Positions 8,320 through 16,931 of a stretch of DNA of 64,000 nucleotides are shown here, piece after piece (position 1 is the stretch's first letter; every line of letters begins with the position of its first letter). Source of the stretch: Candidatus Eisenbacteria bacterium (lineage in GTDB: Bacteria; Eisenbacteria; RBG-16-71-46; JAFGJU01); assembly GCA_026388185.1 (NCBI GenBank), contig JAPLKG010000014.1, forward strand, positions 248,001 through 312,000, read 5' to 3'. The notes beneath the pieces were generated by a model, which was not told the DNA's origin, made no database searches, and worked only from the letters and a program-made list of their open reading frames with translations. The translations under genes were made by a program, and so were the position numbers.

Positions 8320-9255
8320 ATCACGAGAAGCATAACTCATTGTCCTCTCTGCAGGAGCACCAATCTCAAGAGACTCCCCTTCGAGTACTGGTACCAGCAC
8401 GAACCGTTCCCGGGCTGCCGATGCACCGGTTGCGGACTCGTTTTTCTTTCCGTCCAGCCCGACAGGGAGACACTGGAAGAAATGTACGGCGCACAGTACT
8501 TCGAGAGCGATTTCCGCTGCGGCTCTGCGCCCGCGTCTTATTTCAGCGCCGAGGAGCCTTTTGCGAGAGAAGCAGCCTCGGCTCTCAAGCTGATCCGCGA
8601 ACTCACGGGGAAAACCGGGGGTAGGTTGCTCGAGATCGGTTGTGCCGGAGGATGGCTTCTCAAGGCCGCGCGAGAAGCCGGATGGAAGGTCAAGGGAGTC
8701 GAGATTTCACGGGAGGCGGCGGAATTCGCTCGGGCCAAACTCGGCCTGGACGTCTTCTGCGGCAGCCTTAGCGAGGCAGCGTTTCCTCCTCACAGTTTTG
8801 ACGTGATCTACATGGCAGACGTGCTGGAGCACATACCGGATCCGGTCGGTTTCGCCGGCGAGTTGCGAAGGATCGTTGCGCCCGACGGTCACGTGGTCGT
8901 TTGTGGCCCGACCGCGCTCAATGCCCTGTGGCGGAGGCTCGGTGTTCTTGCCTACGGTTTGTTCAACAAGACCAGGTCGATAGCGGCGGCGCCGTATCAC
9001 CTTTTCGAATACAATCCCCAGACCATAACGCGACTCTTTGAGAACGCCGGGTTCGACGCGGTTCACTTAATGAAGAAAAAGATTCCCCCTGGACTCAGAT
9101 CTCGCGGGATTGAGGACTTCCTCGTTCTTGCAGTCGAGCTCGTGAACTATCCTGTCACTCTGCTTTTCGGGCTTTGGAGTGATAGGGTCGTTCTTTGTGC
9201 GACGCCTCGCGCGGGAGACGCAAAGGGATCGAGACCTTCGCTGGTCTGTCCATGA
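8320..9255 (+). CDS. Zinc-ribbon SAM-dependent methyltransferase; start codon unclear
   Basis: From the ATG at 8482 the protein has 257 residues and a class I methyltransferase core: LLEIGCAGGWLLKAAREAGW (motif I, SAM-binding), VEISREAAEFAR (motif II), DVIYMADVLEHIPDP (motif IV) and a C-terminal Rossmann continuation. The same frame runs back to a stop at 8317-8319 and encodes a typical N-terminal zinc ribbon (CPLC near 8341, then CRCTGCGL near 8419), found in many such methyltransferases of cell-surface sugar pathways. No ATG, GTG or TTG lies between the stop and the ribbon; an ATC at 8320 or ATA at 8332 behind GAGGAG would be needed, or the start was lost. Confidence 0.8.
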   Translation: MTRSITHCPLCRSTNLKRLPFEYWYQHEPFPGCRCTGCGLVFLSVQPDRETLEEMYGAQYFESDFRCGSAPASYFSAEEPFAREAASALKLIRELTGKTGGRLLEIGCAGGWLLKAAREAGWKVKGVEISREAAEFARAKLGLDVFCGSLSEAAFPPHSFDVIYMADVLEHIPDPVGFAGELRRIVAPDGHVVVCGPTALNALWRRLGVLAYGLFNKTRSIAAAPYHLFEYNPQTITRLFENAGFDAVHLMKKKIPPGLRSRGIEDFLVLAVELVNYPVTLLFGLWSDRVVLCATPRAGDAKGSRPSLVCP

Positions 9256-9314
9256 CAATTGTGTTATGATCACCGGTGGCGGGGTGGTTGTCATTCATGG
9301 AGAGTGCGCAAGAC

Positions 9315-11465
9315 ATGACCCGAGAGAGTAAGATCAGTGCCAGACTGGCCACGTTTCTCCGTGGGCGTACCGTGCTTCTTGCCGCGCTGTGTTATGGATG
9401 CTGCCTATCTGTTGCGCTCTTGAACTCGCCTTGCGTTTCGGCTGCACTGCTGAAAATCGATTTTGACCAGCGCTACCTCCACGAACCAGGGTGGGTCATC
9501 AAAGATCACGCTTTTATCAAGGTCGATTCTGTCTATCACGTGTTCTACCAGCGAGGGCCTGATTATTCCAGTTCTCGCCTGGCGGTTGACAGCATAGGGC
9601 ATGCGACGAGCCTGGACATGAAACACTGGAACATTCACCCTCCGGTACTCGCTGTCCAAAGTCACACGTGGGAAAATGCGGCGGTGTGGGCGCCGTTCGT
9701 CATGGAAAACCCTGCCGGCGGCTACATCATGTACTACACGGGCGTGGACTCCAACGAGGTGGAACGGATAGGGGCTGCGACTTCGGAAGATTTGTTCACG
9801 TGGACGAAGTATGCGGGCAATCCGATCTTCAGACCCGACACCGCTTGGTCGGCTTGGGACAGCACTGTACAGTACTCAAGTTGCCGCGACCCCTACGTAT
9901 ACTGCGAAGACGGAACCTACTACCTGCTCGTGACGGCCCACGCGAACGACGGAAGCGGGGTGGTAGCCTCCGCGATTTCAACGGACCTCTTCAATTGGAC
10001 GGACAACGGTCCCATCTACACTCACTCCGGCACGGATCGGTGGCACGCGATTGAGTCATGTTTTCTCATCAAGAGAAACGACACGTACAGACTGTTTTTC
10101 TCCGAACAAGACAGCCCGCCGGGCACGTCATACATGGCTTCGGACTCGCTCTATTCCGGCTGGGACATCAGCGCTCGCCGGGTTGTGGACTCGGGCATCG
10201 CCCCGGAGATCCTGAATGGCGACGGCGTCGAGCTGTTTTCCAGATTCAGCAAGTTCTTGAAGGGAGACACCGTCAACACGGCTGTCAAGATAGACACGTT
10301 GCGATGGGATGATGACCTCCCCAACACCGAAGGTCCGCATCCCTTGGCCGAGCACTGGTACGATATCAGCGGCGAAGCCCTCTACTACCAGCCTGCCTTC
10401 GGAGACAATTCGTGGCAGCGAGGTGGCGAACACTGCGGATATATCGGGAATTCCTGGCTGGGAACCATGGAGTACTTCCAGGGACCGCTTCAGGCCGGTT
10501 GGAGCGGTTGGGCGTTGGGGGAAGACGCGCGAGGCTCCGCCAAGAGCTATCCTTTTACGATTCAAGCTGACAGTATCAGCCTTCTCGTAGGCGGCGGCAA
10601 TCACCCCGACTCCGCTTTCGTGGCGCTCTACAGGGCTTCTGACGATTCCTTGCTTTTCAGCGAGACAGGAAGGAATTCCGACACGATGGACAGAAGAGTC
10701 TGGCTGGTGCGTTCTCTCAAGGGAGAGAGTGTCTATCTGAAGATAGTCGATGATGCGTCCGGCTATTTCGGGCACATCAACTGCGACGAGATAGCAGAGT
10801 TCTTTGCCCAGCCCGACGTTACCCCTCCTTGGGTGAGCCTGTTCGAGCCGAGCGGCGCCGAAACCCTGGTTCAGGGAGAGCAGTTCGAGATACGCTGGAA
10901 GGCCGGAGACGAAACCGCAATTGATTCCGTCGTCCTCGAGTATTCGCTCGACGGCGGTTCGACCTTTCCATATCTTATAGCCCGGCCGTCGCCGCAGGAC
11001 ACGTCTTACCTTTGGAACATTCCCCAGACGTATTCCGATAGCTGCCTGGTGCGAGCGACTGTCTATGATTGGGGCCCCAACAGTACGAGCGATCAAAGCG
11101 ACTCACTTTTTAGAATCGTGGCGTACATCGGAGTTGACGAGAATCCCTCCAACGCTCCTGCAATAGAGAGGAAACTCGCCTTAAGCGTTCAAGGACAGAA
11201 TCCTTTTGCGGAGCGAACTTCGTTCCGCTTCAACCTGCCTTCGTCGTTCGCTGGAAGACGATTCTCTCTGGACGTGTTCGACACGGCCGGGAGACACGTT
11301 CGCGATCTCACACGAGGAACATGCCCTGCAAACGGCGCAGCACTCTCTGCCCCCTGGAACGCCTGCGATGAAAGCGGAAGACTCGTAGGTTCGGGAATAT
11401 ACTTCGTGCTGCTCAGGGTCGATGGCACCCCACTCCTCACCAAGAAAATCGTCCTGCTCAAGTGA
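9315..11465 (+). CDS. Secreted GH43/GH32-like five-bladed propeller protein with C-terminal sorting domain
   Basis: The likely start is ATG 9315 (GGAGAG 10 bases upstream), giving 716 residues; ATG 9297 and GTG 9276 are alternatives. A signal peptide ends near VSAALL. Residues about 45-340 form a glycosidase-type beta-propeller with repeated blade strands (HVFYQRG, YIMYYTG, RDPYVYCEDGTYYLLVT, YRLFFSE), like GH43/GH32 enzymes acting on arabinan, xylan or fructan. A jelly-roll-like segment and an Ig-like strand region follow. The last 90 residues are a FlgD-like/type A sorting module (NPFAERTSF, VFDTAGRHVRDL, GSGIYFVLL, ending KKIVLLK), implying outer-membrane export. The substrate is unknown. 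Confidence 0.85.
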   Translation: MTRESKISARLATFLRGRTVLLAALCYGCCLSVALLNSPCVSAALLKIDFDQRYLHEPGWVIKDHAFIKVDSVYHVFYQRGPDYSSSRLAVDSIGHATSLDMKHWNIHPPVLAVQSHTWENAAVWAPFVMENPAGGYIMYYTGVDSNEVERIGAATSEDLFTWTKYAGNPIFRPDTAWSAWDSTVQYSSCRDPYVYCEDGTYYLLVTAHANDGSGVVASAISTDLFNWTDNGPIYTHSGTDRWHAIESCFLIKRNDTYRLFFSEQDSPPGTSYMASDSLYSGWDISARRVVDSGIAPEILNGDGVELFSRFSKFLKGDTVNTAVKIDTLRWDDDLPNTEGPHPLAEHWYDISGEALYYQPAFGDNSWQRGGEHCGYIGNSWLGTMEYFQGPLQAGWSGWALGEDARGSAKSYPFTIQADSISLLVGGGNHPDSAFVALYRASDDSLLFSETGRNSDTMDRRVWLVRSLKGESVYLKIVDDASGYFGHINCDEIAEFFAQPDVTPPWVSLFEPSGAETLVQGEQFEIRWKAGDETAIDSVVLEYSLDGGSTFPYLIARPSPQDTSYLWNIPQTYSDSCLVRATVYDWGPNSTSDQSDSLFRIVAYIGVDENPSNAPAIERKLALSVQGQNPFAERTSFRFNLPSSFAGRRFSLDVFDTAGRHVRDLTRGTCPANGAALSAPWNACDESGRLVGSGIYFVLLRVDGTPLLTKKIVLLK

Positions 11466-11613
11466 GTGCCCTGCTGAAAGCGCACAATTCCAGCCGGCAG
11501 AGGGGAACCTGCCGGGGTCAAGCAACGACGGTTGACTCAAGTTTTTTCGTTTGCTTCAACGCGTGCCAGATGATAGACTGCCTCGTTCTAATTGAATGTA
11601 GGTGCACTTCTGA

Positions 11614-11802
<189 letters not shown>

Positions 11803-11856
11803 GCGCGAGCACCAGGCGAGAGAGGTCTGCTACGACGCTTGCTTCTCGAGAATAAT

Positions 11857-11950
11857 AGAGGGTGGTGTCGAATTTCCGATCTGACCGTGTGCCGTTCGGA
11901 AACGTGGTTTGTCCTTCTAGTGGTTTCTTCGACACCACCCTCTTTTCTAG
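11857..11950 (+). terminator. Nested inverted repeat with T-rich tail after the ferredoxin gene
   Basis: A perfect 16-bp inverted repeat (AGAGGGTGGTGTCGAA at 11857-11872, its complement at 11928-11943) encloses 55 bases that contain a second perfect 7-bp stem (TTTCCGA 11873-11879 with TCGGAAA 11896-11902). The right arm runs into TTTTCT. It would act as an intrinsic terminator for the ferredoxin gene, but the arms are longer and the loop larger than usual, so a structured RNA or miniature repeat element is also possible. Confidence 0.5.
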
Positions 11951-12033
11951 CTTATGCCATTTTGCCGTAAGCTCATCGCACAGAGGTCGCTTTCGACGTA
12001 GTCTCACCGCATTACCTGCCGGCGGAGGAGAGC

Positions 12034-12912
12034 TTGGACAAGGTAATAGAAATAGTCCGTCAATTCGGCCTTCTTATCTTGGAGGTAGCTCCGTACTTTG
12101 TCCTCGGAGCTCTTGCCGGAGCGACTCTCAAGAGTTGGCTCCCGCTAAGCATTGTGGATCGCCACCTGAAACCGGGAATAAGATCCATACTGGCCCTCTC
12201 GGTTTTGGGTGGGCTACTACCGGTTTGTTCCTGCTCCATGATGCCCCTGGCTCGAGCAATGAGAGAAAGGGGGGCGGCCCTGGGCGCCGTTATGGCCTTC
12301 CTTGTCACGGCACCAGTCGTGAGTCCGGTCACAATTGCTCTCACGTGGGGATGGCTGGGTCCGGAGTTTGCGGTCGCCAGGGTCGTGGCTGCCTTCGCGG
12401 GGGCGATTGTCCTGGGCATATCGATAGAGCGTTTCACGCGGCGTCCGGTCGAGTCGGAGGCGCCGTCCTTGCCCAAGGGATCAATCGTGTCCAGTGTAAC
12501 TTCGTGTGGCTGTGCGAACGCATTCTTTCCCAACCTTCTCACGATACTCAAGGATCTATGGGGTTACCTTTTGATTGGGATCGCGATTTCGGCAGTCATT
12601 TCGGTGCTCGTTCCCACAGACCTCATACCTTCATTGCTGGGGAACGGCCCTCTGGCTTTCATTCTTGCAGCGGTTGTGGGCGTGCCGATCTACGTGTGTA
12701 GCGGCGAAGAAGTGCCCATTGCAAAGGCGCTCTTGAGTGTCAACCTGTCGCCGGGTGCCACCTTCACGTTTCTTCTCTCTTCAACTGGAACTTGCCTACC
12801 GACTATTCTGATGGCGTCAAAGTTCTTGGGTAAGAAGAACGCCGCCCTTTACGCCCTGTTCTGGCTTGTCTTTTCTATAGGCGCCGGGTTGGTATTCGCG
12901 GCTGCGTGGTAG
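12034..12912 (+). CDS. Predicted permease, PF03773 (ArsP/SO_0444-like)
   Basis: This integral membrane protein of 292 residues has about eight helices in two similar halves. Each half carries a cysteine motif at a helix end: PVCSCSMMPLA near residue 62 and SSVTSCGCANAFFP near residue 155, with YVCSGEEVPIA near 230. These Cys pairs match the ArsP / SO_0444 permease family, which exports trivalent organoarsenicals or soft metals such as copper or zinc. Start is TTG at 12034 with GGAGGAG just upstream. It stands alone, its stop only three bases from that of a convergent gene. Confidence 0.85.
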   Translation: MDKVIEIVRQFGLLILEVAPYFVLGALAGATLKSWLPLSIVDRHLKPGIRSILALSVLGGLLPVCSCSMMPLARAMRERGAALGAVMAFLVTAPVVSPVTIALTWGWLGPEFAVARVVAAFAGAIVLGISIERFTRRPVESEAPSLPKGSIVSSVTSCGCANAFFPNLLTILKDLWGYLLIGIAISAVISVLVPTDLIPSLLGNGPLAFILAAVVGVPIYVCSGEEVPIAKALLSVNLSPGATFTFLLSSTGTCLPTILMASKFLGKKNAALYALFWLVFSIGAGLVFAAAW

Positions 12913-12915
12913 GAC

Positions 12916-13608
12916 CTAGGCCGTCTTTCCTTCTCTGAGTGGCCTGACGTTTCTCCTGGCCCCTCCAATCTCTCTGCGTGCGCCGGCCGCGAAGGGCACT
13001 GTTTCTCCCGGAACCTCATAGGGGTCGGCTCCAAGCACTCTGTGCAGGAAAAGGTACAGAGAATGCCAGGCATGAAAGAGTTCTCTTCTGTCCTCCTCAC
13101 TCACCGCCAAAGCAGAGTCAAGGGAAGGGAACAGCTCGAGAATCTCTATGAAGTCCTTTTCCTTCGTGCTCGCTTCTCTCCTGATGTCACCCATGCCGTG
13201 AATGGACTTCAGAAAACTGACCGAGTTGGCCACCGCAACCTTGGCCTTGAGAAAGGAGTTCTCCGCTGCCGGAGACAATTGAGGTTGCGTACGCGAGAAC
13301 GAGAAAAAGAAGCCCAGTTCTTCCCAAGACACAAGTAGTCTTCTCAACTTTCTGGTGGTCTTGTTCGGGTGCGCGGCCCAGAGAGCTCTGGCGAGGCCGG
13401 GCCTGCCCGAGAGATAACCGGTCTGCCCCGCACTTTGCAGTCTGGAAATCTGACGTGGCGGCGTGGTTACGAGAGGCACGGTGGTGTCGCCGGGGGTGGC
13501 GAGGTCGGAGGCGACTGTGTTTGAGAGCGGCACGGTCGTCGAAGGCTGGGAACACGATTGGGACGTCTTGGGTGAGATCTGCAGCCTGAGCTTGCCAAAG
13601 AGATTCAT
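12916..13608 (-). CDS. Protein of unknown function at the end of the oxidoreductase operon
   Basis: This product of 230 residues starts at an ATG behind GGAGG (6 bases). The first 60 residues are Ser/Thr/Pro-rich and probably disordered; residues 60-190 are predicted helical with many aromatics (VSWEELGFFFSFSR, ELFHAWHSLYLFLHRVLG); the tail is Arg/Gly-rich. There is no signal peptide, cysteine cluster or known motif. It lies 81 bases downstream of the beta-gamma subunit gene and is probably co-transcribed with the 2-oxoacid oxidoreductase, so it may be an accessory factor, but the sequence does not show it. Confidence 0.65.
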   Translation of the reverse strand: MNLFGKLRLQISPKTSQSCSQPSTTVPLSNTVASDLATPGDTTVPLVTTPPRQISRLQSAGQTGYLSGRPGLARALWAAHPNKTTRKLRRLLVSWEELGFFFSFSRTQPQLSPAAENSFLKAKVAVANSVSFLKSIHGMGDIRREASTKEKDFIEILELFPSLDSALAVSEEDRRELFHAWHSLYLFLHRVLGADPYEVPGETVPFAAGARREIGGARRNVRPLREGKTA

Positions 13609-13689
13609 CTAAACCTCCAGTTCGCAGCTTCGGAGATGCAGCTCGGATCCACACGCAACGCCGCGATCCAAACACGATGCATTGAGGCA

Positions 13690-15132
13690 TCACTTCTTGA
13701 GAGAGCGCGCGTACTCCATTCCCGTCTCGAGAGCCTTCCTGTTGAGTTCATAGAAGTCCTTTCTCGGCACGGAAATGGGGATGGCTTGGAGAACGGCCTC
13801 CTTTGAGACGACACATGTATATTCTATCAGGGCTCCGAGTGCAACCATATTCGACACTCTCGTGTCACCGAGGTCGTCGGCAAGTTTCGCAGCCGGCACC
13901 GGCAACACTCTCACGTCACTTCTCTGCGGAGGTCTATCGATGAGCGAGCTCTCGTAGAGAATGAGGCCTCCCGGGACGACGTCAGACTCGAACTTCTCAA
14001 GAGAAGGTCTGTTCTGTGCGATCAACACCGTGGGGCGCGATACAAGCGGTGAGCCCACCTTGGAATCGCTCAGAATGACGTGGCAGTTCGCGGTGCCGCC
14101 ACGCATTTCCGGCCCGTATGAGGGCAGCCAGCTCACCTGATACCCCTGTCTCATTCCGGCCTCGGCGAGCACTAGCCCGAGAACGAGAATCCCCTGGCCG
14201 CCAAAGCCTGCTATCTTGAACTGCGGGTTTCTGTTCTCCGGAGACGGAAAGACTTTCGGGAGAGGCGACTCTTTCTCCTTCTCTTCCCAACCGAGAATTC
14301 TCTTTATCTCGTCAAATGGTGGCGCACCGTCAGGGTCTTTGAAGAAATAGGGAGCCCTTTCCGAAGTCACGTCCTTGAAGACCCCGAGCTTGAAGTTTTG
14401 TGTTAGCACGTCGGCGACCCAGCGTTTTGCGTCGCGCGGTTCCATTCTCCAACCCGTCGGACAAGGAGAAAGGACTTCGACAAGCGAAAACCCCTTTCCG
14501 TCAACCTGGCACTGGAGAGCCTTTCTCACAGCTTTCCGTGTCTGATTGATGGACTTCGTGTCGGCGAGAGAGACTCTCTCTATGTACGCAGGACTTTCCA
14601 GTACGGAGAGGATCTCGCAGACCTTTATGGGATATCCTTCGTTCCTGGGGTCCCTTCCCCTGGGCGACGTCATCGTCTTCTGCCCGACGAGACTGGTCGG
14701 CGCCATCTGGCTTCCCGTCATGCCGTAAATCGCGTTGTTGACAAAAAACACCGTGATGTGTTCGCCCCTGTTTGCGGCGTGGAACACGTTGTTCCATCCT
14801 ATCGCCGCGAGGTCACCGTCGCCCTGGTACGTTATCACGATCTTGTCGGGATGAGCGCGCTTGATACCGGTCGCGGCCGCTGGAGCTCTTCCGTGAGCAA
14901 CCTGTACGTTGCCGACGTCGAAGTAATAGTAGGCGAACACGCTGCAACCCACGGGGCTAATGAAAATGGTCCTGTCGCTCAGACCCATTTCGTCGAGGGC
15001 CTCGGCGATCAATTTGTGAAGATTGCCGTGCCCGCAACCGGGACAGTAGTGAGTCGTGATCTTGTCCGTCCCAGGTTTCCTTTGGTAACTGTCGTAGAAT
15101 GTGCGTGGTTTCTTCAGAACTTCAACTGCCAT
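13690..15132 (-). CDS. 2-oxoacid:ferredoxin oxidoreductase, fused beta and gamma subunits
   Basis: This protein of 480 residues holds a beta (TPP) subunit, about 1-275, and a gamma subunit, about 305-478. The beta part has CPGCGHG (cluster ligands), a TPP-binding GDGDLAAIGWNN and NNAIYGMTGSQMAPT, and a further Cys in SPCPTGW. The gamma part begins KIAGFGGQGILVLGLVLAEAG and includes SYGPEMRGGTANC, typical of KorC/VorC. With the alpha and delta genes it oxidises a 2-oxoacid (2-oxoglutarate or branched-chain) to acyl-CoA, CO2 and reduced ferredoxin. The two subunits are usually separate genes in this four-subunit class; the linker is charged (EEKEKES). Ribosome-binding site GAGG. Confidence 0.92.
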   Translation of the reverse strand: MAVEVLKKPRTFYDSYQRKPGTDKITTHYCPGCGHGNLHKLIAEALDEMGLSDRTIFISPVGCSVFAYYYFDVGNVQVAHGRAPAAATGIKRAHPDKIVITYQGDGDLAAIGWNNVFHAANRGEHITVFFVNNAIYGMTGSQMAPTSLVGQKTMTSPRGRDPRNEGYPIKVCEILSVLESPAYIERVSLADTKSINQTRKAVRKALQCQVDGKGFSLVEVLSPCPTGWRMEPRDAKRWVADVLTQNFKLGVFKDVTSERAPYFFKDPDGAPPFDEIKRILGWEEKEKESPLPKVFPSPENRNPQFKIAGFGGQGILVLGLVLAEAGMRQGYQVSWLPSYGPEMRGGTANCHVILSDSKVGSPLVSRPTVLIAQNRPSLEKFESDVVPGGLILYESSLIDRPPQRSDVRVLPVPAAKLADDLGDTRVSNMVALGALIEYTCVVSKEAVLQAIPISVPRKDFYELNRKALETGMEYARSLKK

Positions 15133-15149
15133 ACGTCGGTACCTCTAGC

Positions 15150-16193
15150 TCAGGTTTTCTCCCTGATCTTTTCCAGCAACTCCTCCGCCGTCGGGACGGA
15201 GCCTCCGTACCTGGTGTAAAGATGTACGGGCCTTCTCCCCTCTACGGCGAGACGCACGTCGTCGACCATTTGTCCGGTCGAGAGCTCGCACACGAAAAAC
15301 GCGTCGACTTTCTCCGCGAGTTCACGAATCTTCTTGGTCGGAAACGGCCAGAGACTGATGGGGCGCAGCAAACCGACCGGGAGCCCGGCCGTCCTCGCCG
15401 CATTCACGGCGGTGTGGAGTATTCTCGATACAATTCCGTAGCCTATCGTCACGACTTTTGCGCCGTCCAGTTTGTATTCCTCGAAGCGAACCTCTTTCGC
15501 CTCCACGTCGTCGTATTTTCTCTTCAGATGGCTCACGTGCTCTTCAAGTTCCTCCGGCGACAGGTATATCGAGCTTATGAGGTTGCCCTTCGTTTCCTTG
15601 TCACCCGTCACGGCCCAAGACTTCTCGGGTGGCGGGCTCAGCCTTTCCGGTAGCATGAGTGGCTCAATCATCTGGCCGACGAAACCGTCGGTCAGTATTC
15701 CGACGGGATTTCTGTACTTGTCGGCGAGCTCGAACGCAAGAATTGTGAGATCACACATTTCCTGGACGCTGTTCGGCGCAAGCGTGATGACCTTGTAGTT
15801 TCCGTGCCCCCCGCCTTTCACCATCTGGTTGTAATCGCTCTGCTCAGGCGCGATGTTGCCCAGTCCGGGGCCTCCGCGCATGACGTTCACCACAACGCAA
15901 GGCAACTCGGAGCCGGCGCAGTAGGAGATGCCTTCCTGTTTTAGACTCATACCGGGGCTCGAAGAGGCCGTCATGGTCCTCTGGCCGGCGGACGAGGCGC
16001 CGTAGACCATGTTTATCGATGCAATTTCGCTTTCGGCCTGTATGAACGTGCCGCCGGCTTCGGGAATCCACTTCGCGGCGGCGTGGGTGATCTCGCTGGC
16101 AGGCGTAATCGGGTAGCCAAAAAATGACCTGCAACCCGCCAGAATCGCTCCTGCTATGATGGCGTCGTTACCTCTCATCAGCTTTCGCTTCAT
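15150..16193 (-). CDS. 2-oxoacid:ferredoxin oxidoreductase alpha subunit
   Basis: The real start is the ATG at 16193, behind GGAG; the frame is open further upstream but that part is out-of-frame sequence of the ferredoxin gene. The 347 residues show the alpha-subunit hallmarks: [30 protein letters not shown] at the N-terminus, [18 protein letters not shown] (conserved Glu contacting TPP), the [10 protein letters not shown] loop, and a C-terminal transketolase-like domain with GYGIVSRI and [11 protein letters not shown]. This is KorA/VorB-type. Seventeen bases separate it from the beta-gamma gene. The substrate cannot be fixed from sequence by eye. Confidence 0.94.
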   Translation of the reverse strand: MKRKLMRGNDAIIAGAILAGCRSFFGYPITPASEITHAAAKWIPEAGGTFIQAESEIASINMVYGASSAGQRTMTASSSPGMSLKQEGISYCAGSELPCVVVNVMRGGPGLGNIAPEQSDYNQMVKGGGHGNYKVITLAPNSVQEMCDLTILAFELADKYRNPVGILTDGFVGQMIEPLMLPERLSPPPEKSWAVTGDKETKGNLISSIYLSPEELEEHVSHLKRKYDDVEAKEVRFEEYKLDGAKVVTIGYGIVSRILHTAVNAARTAGLPVGLLRPISLWPFPTKKIRELAEKVDAFFVCELSTGQMVDDVRLAVEGRRPVHLYTRYGGSVPTAEELLEKIREKT

Positions 16194-16270
16194 TCGGCTA
16201 CTCCTGCTTTCTCGCCTTCTCTTGATCTCTGTCCCTGCACATTCTTCCTGCGTGTTCCTTCTGACATTTC

Positions 16271-16564
16271 TTACTCGTCTTCGGTCTTCTTGTCGTCCGT
16301 TGTCTTGGTCTTCTTGTAGACCTTGATCGCACCCGGCTCGGGGCAAGCGTAGAAGCAAATCCCGCAGCCGGTGCAGCCTTCGCCCGCGTAGGTAGCTGGA
16401 TGGTAGCTGCGCTCGTTGAGACTCTCTGACATGACAATGCACTTCTTCGGGCAAGCATCGGCGCACAACTGGCAGCCCTTGCATTCGGATGGGAAGAACT
16501 CAACGTAGGGAGGCTCGTGCGGTGGAGCCTGCTCGTCAGTCTTCTCAGTGGTTTCTTGGGCCAT
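16271..16564 (-). CDS. 2-oxoacid oxidoreductase ferredoxin-like delta subunit
   Basis: This first gene of the operon encodes 97 residues. Two 4Fe-4S motifs, [15 protein letters not shown] and [16 protein letters not shown], bracket a typical linker; both ends carry charged, disordered extensions (Glu/Gln-rich N-terminus, Lys/Asp/Glu-rich C-terminus). It passes electrons from the TPP site to free ferredoxin. The ribosome-binding site GGAGGAG is strong. Operon order is delta, alpha, fused beta-gamma, unknown protein. Confidence 0.93.
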   Translation of the reverse strand: MAQETTEKTDEQAPPHEPPYVEFFPSECKGCQLCADACPKKCIVMSESLNERSYHPATYAGEGCTGCGICFYACPEPGAIKVYKKTKTTDDKKTEDE

Positions 16565-16767
16565 CGGCGACTCCTCCGATTATGTGCTAATAGTTAGGTT
16601 GGCAATCCGGAGTGAGCGGCGCGAATGCCCACTCATAAGCGTCCGCTCCGGAAGCGACACGCACGACTTGCGCGCGAGGGCGTAGCCTCCCACTCGTGTG
16701 GGACGTGCGTTGTTCCAACGCACACGCGGAGCGTCGTTCTGGATACGCTCGGCGCAACACAGCCAAA
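16565..16767 (-). ncRNA. Long structured 5' leader of the oxidoreductase operon
   Basis: These 200 bases between the promoter and the delta-subunit gene have no reading frame that looks real. Read on the minus strand they can form several hairpins: GTGCGTT/AACGCAC with a 5-base loop (near 16705-16723), CCCAC/GTGGG with a 4-base loop (near 16689-16702), and a GAGTG/CACTC stem near 16612-16636. This is consistent with a regulatory leader, but no known riboswitch class was recognised. Confidence 0.3.
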
Positions 16768-16773
16768 CACACC

Positions 16774-16803
16774 AGTATAACAGGAAAACGAGGGACTGTG
16801 CAA
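16774..16803 (-). promoter_or_regulatory. Promoter of the 2-oxoacid oxidoreductase operon
   Basis: On the minus strand TTGCAC (16803-16798), 18-base spacer, TATACT (16779-16774), preceded by TGT. Transcription would start near 16767 and give a leader of about 200 bases. Confidence 0.6.
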
Positions 16804-16854
16804 GAACGGAAGCGAAGCCTGGAGACAGAATCGCGTTCCCATTGTGATAGGGAA

Positions 16855-16884
16855 GAGGCCTCACTGCTAAGGCAGTGAGGCCTC
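16855..16884 (-). terminator. Terminator hairpin after the MBL-fold gene
   Basis: A perfect 13-bp inverted repeat (GAGGCCTCACTGC with its complement) and a 4-base loop, 48 bases beyond the stop of the minus-strand gene ending at 16932. Only a short U tract follows on the minus strand (TTCCCTAT), so it may be partly rho-dependent or a transcript stabiliser. Confidence 0.55.
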
Positions 16885-16931
16885 GTACTACTTGCGCGCT
16901 TCAAGCAAGGGGTGATAGAGCCAAGCAGCCT

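Noticed and set aside
10128-11096. Long minus-strand open frame (322 codons)
   Set aside because: It is antisense to the secreted propeller protein, whose frame has a signal peptide, blade motifs and sorting module; the antisense product has no recognisable motif or ribosome-binding site.
11862-12701. Plus-strand open frame overlapping the permease
   Set aside because: It is an out-of-frame shadow of the PF03773 permease, rich in Arg, Gly and Ser, with its first part running through the inverted repeat.
15150-16484. N-terminal extension of the alpha subunit to 16484
   Set aside because: The extra 97 residues are out-of-frame translation of the delta-subunit ferredoxin gene; the ATG at 16193 has a ribosome-binding site and begins the conserved domain.
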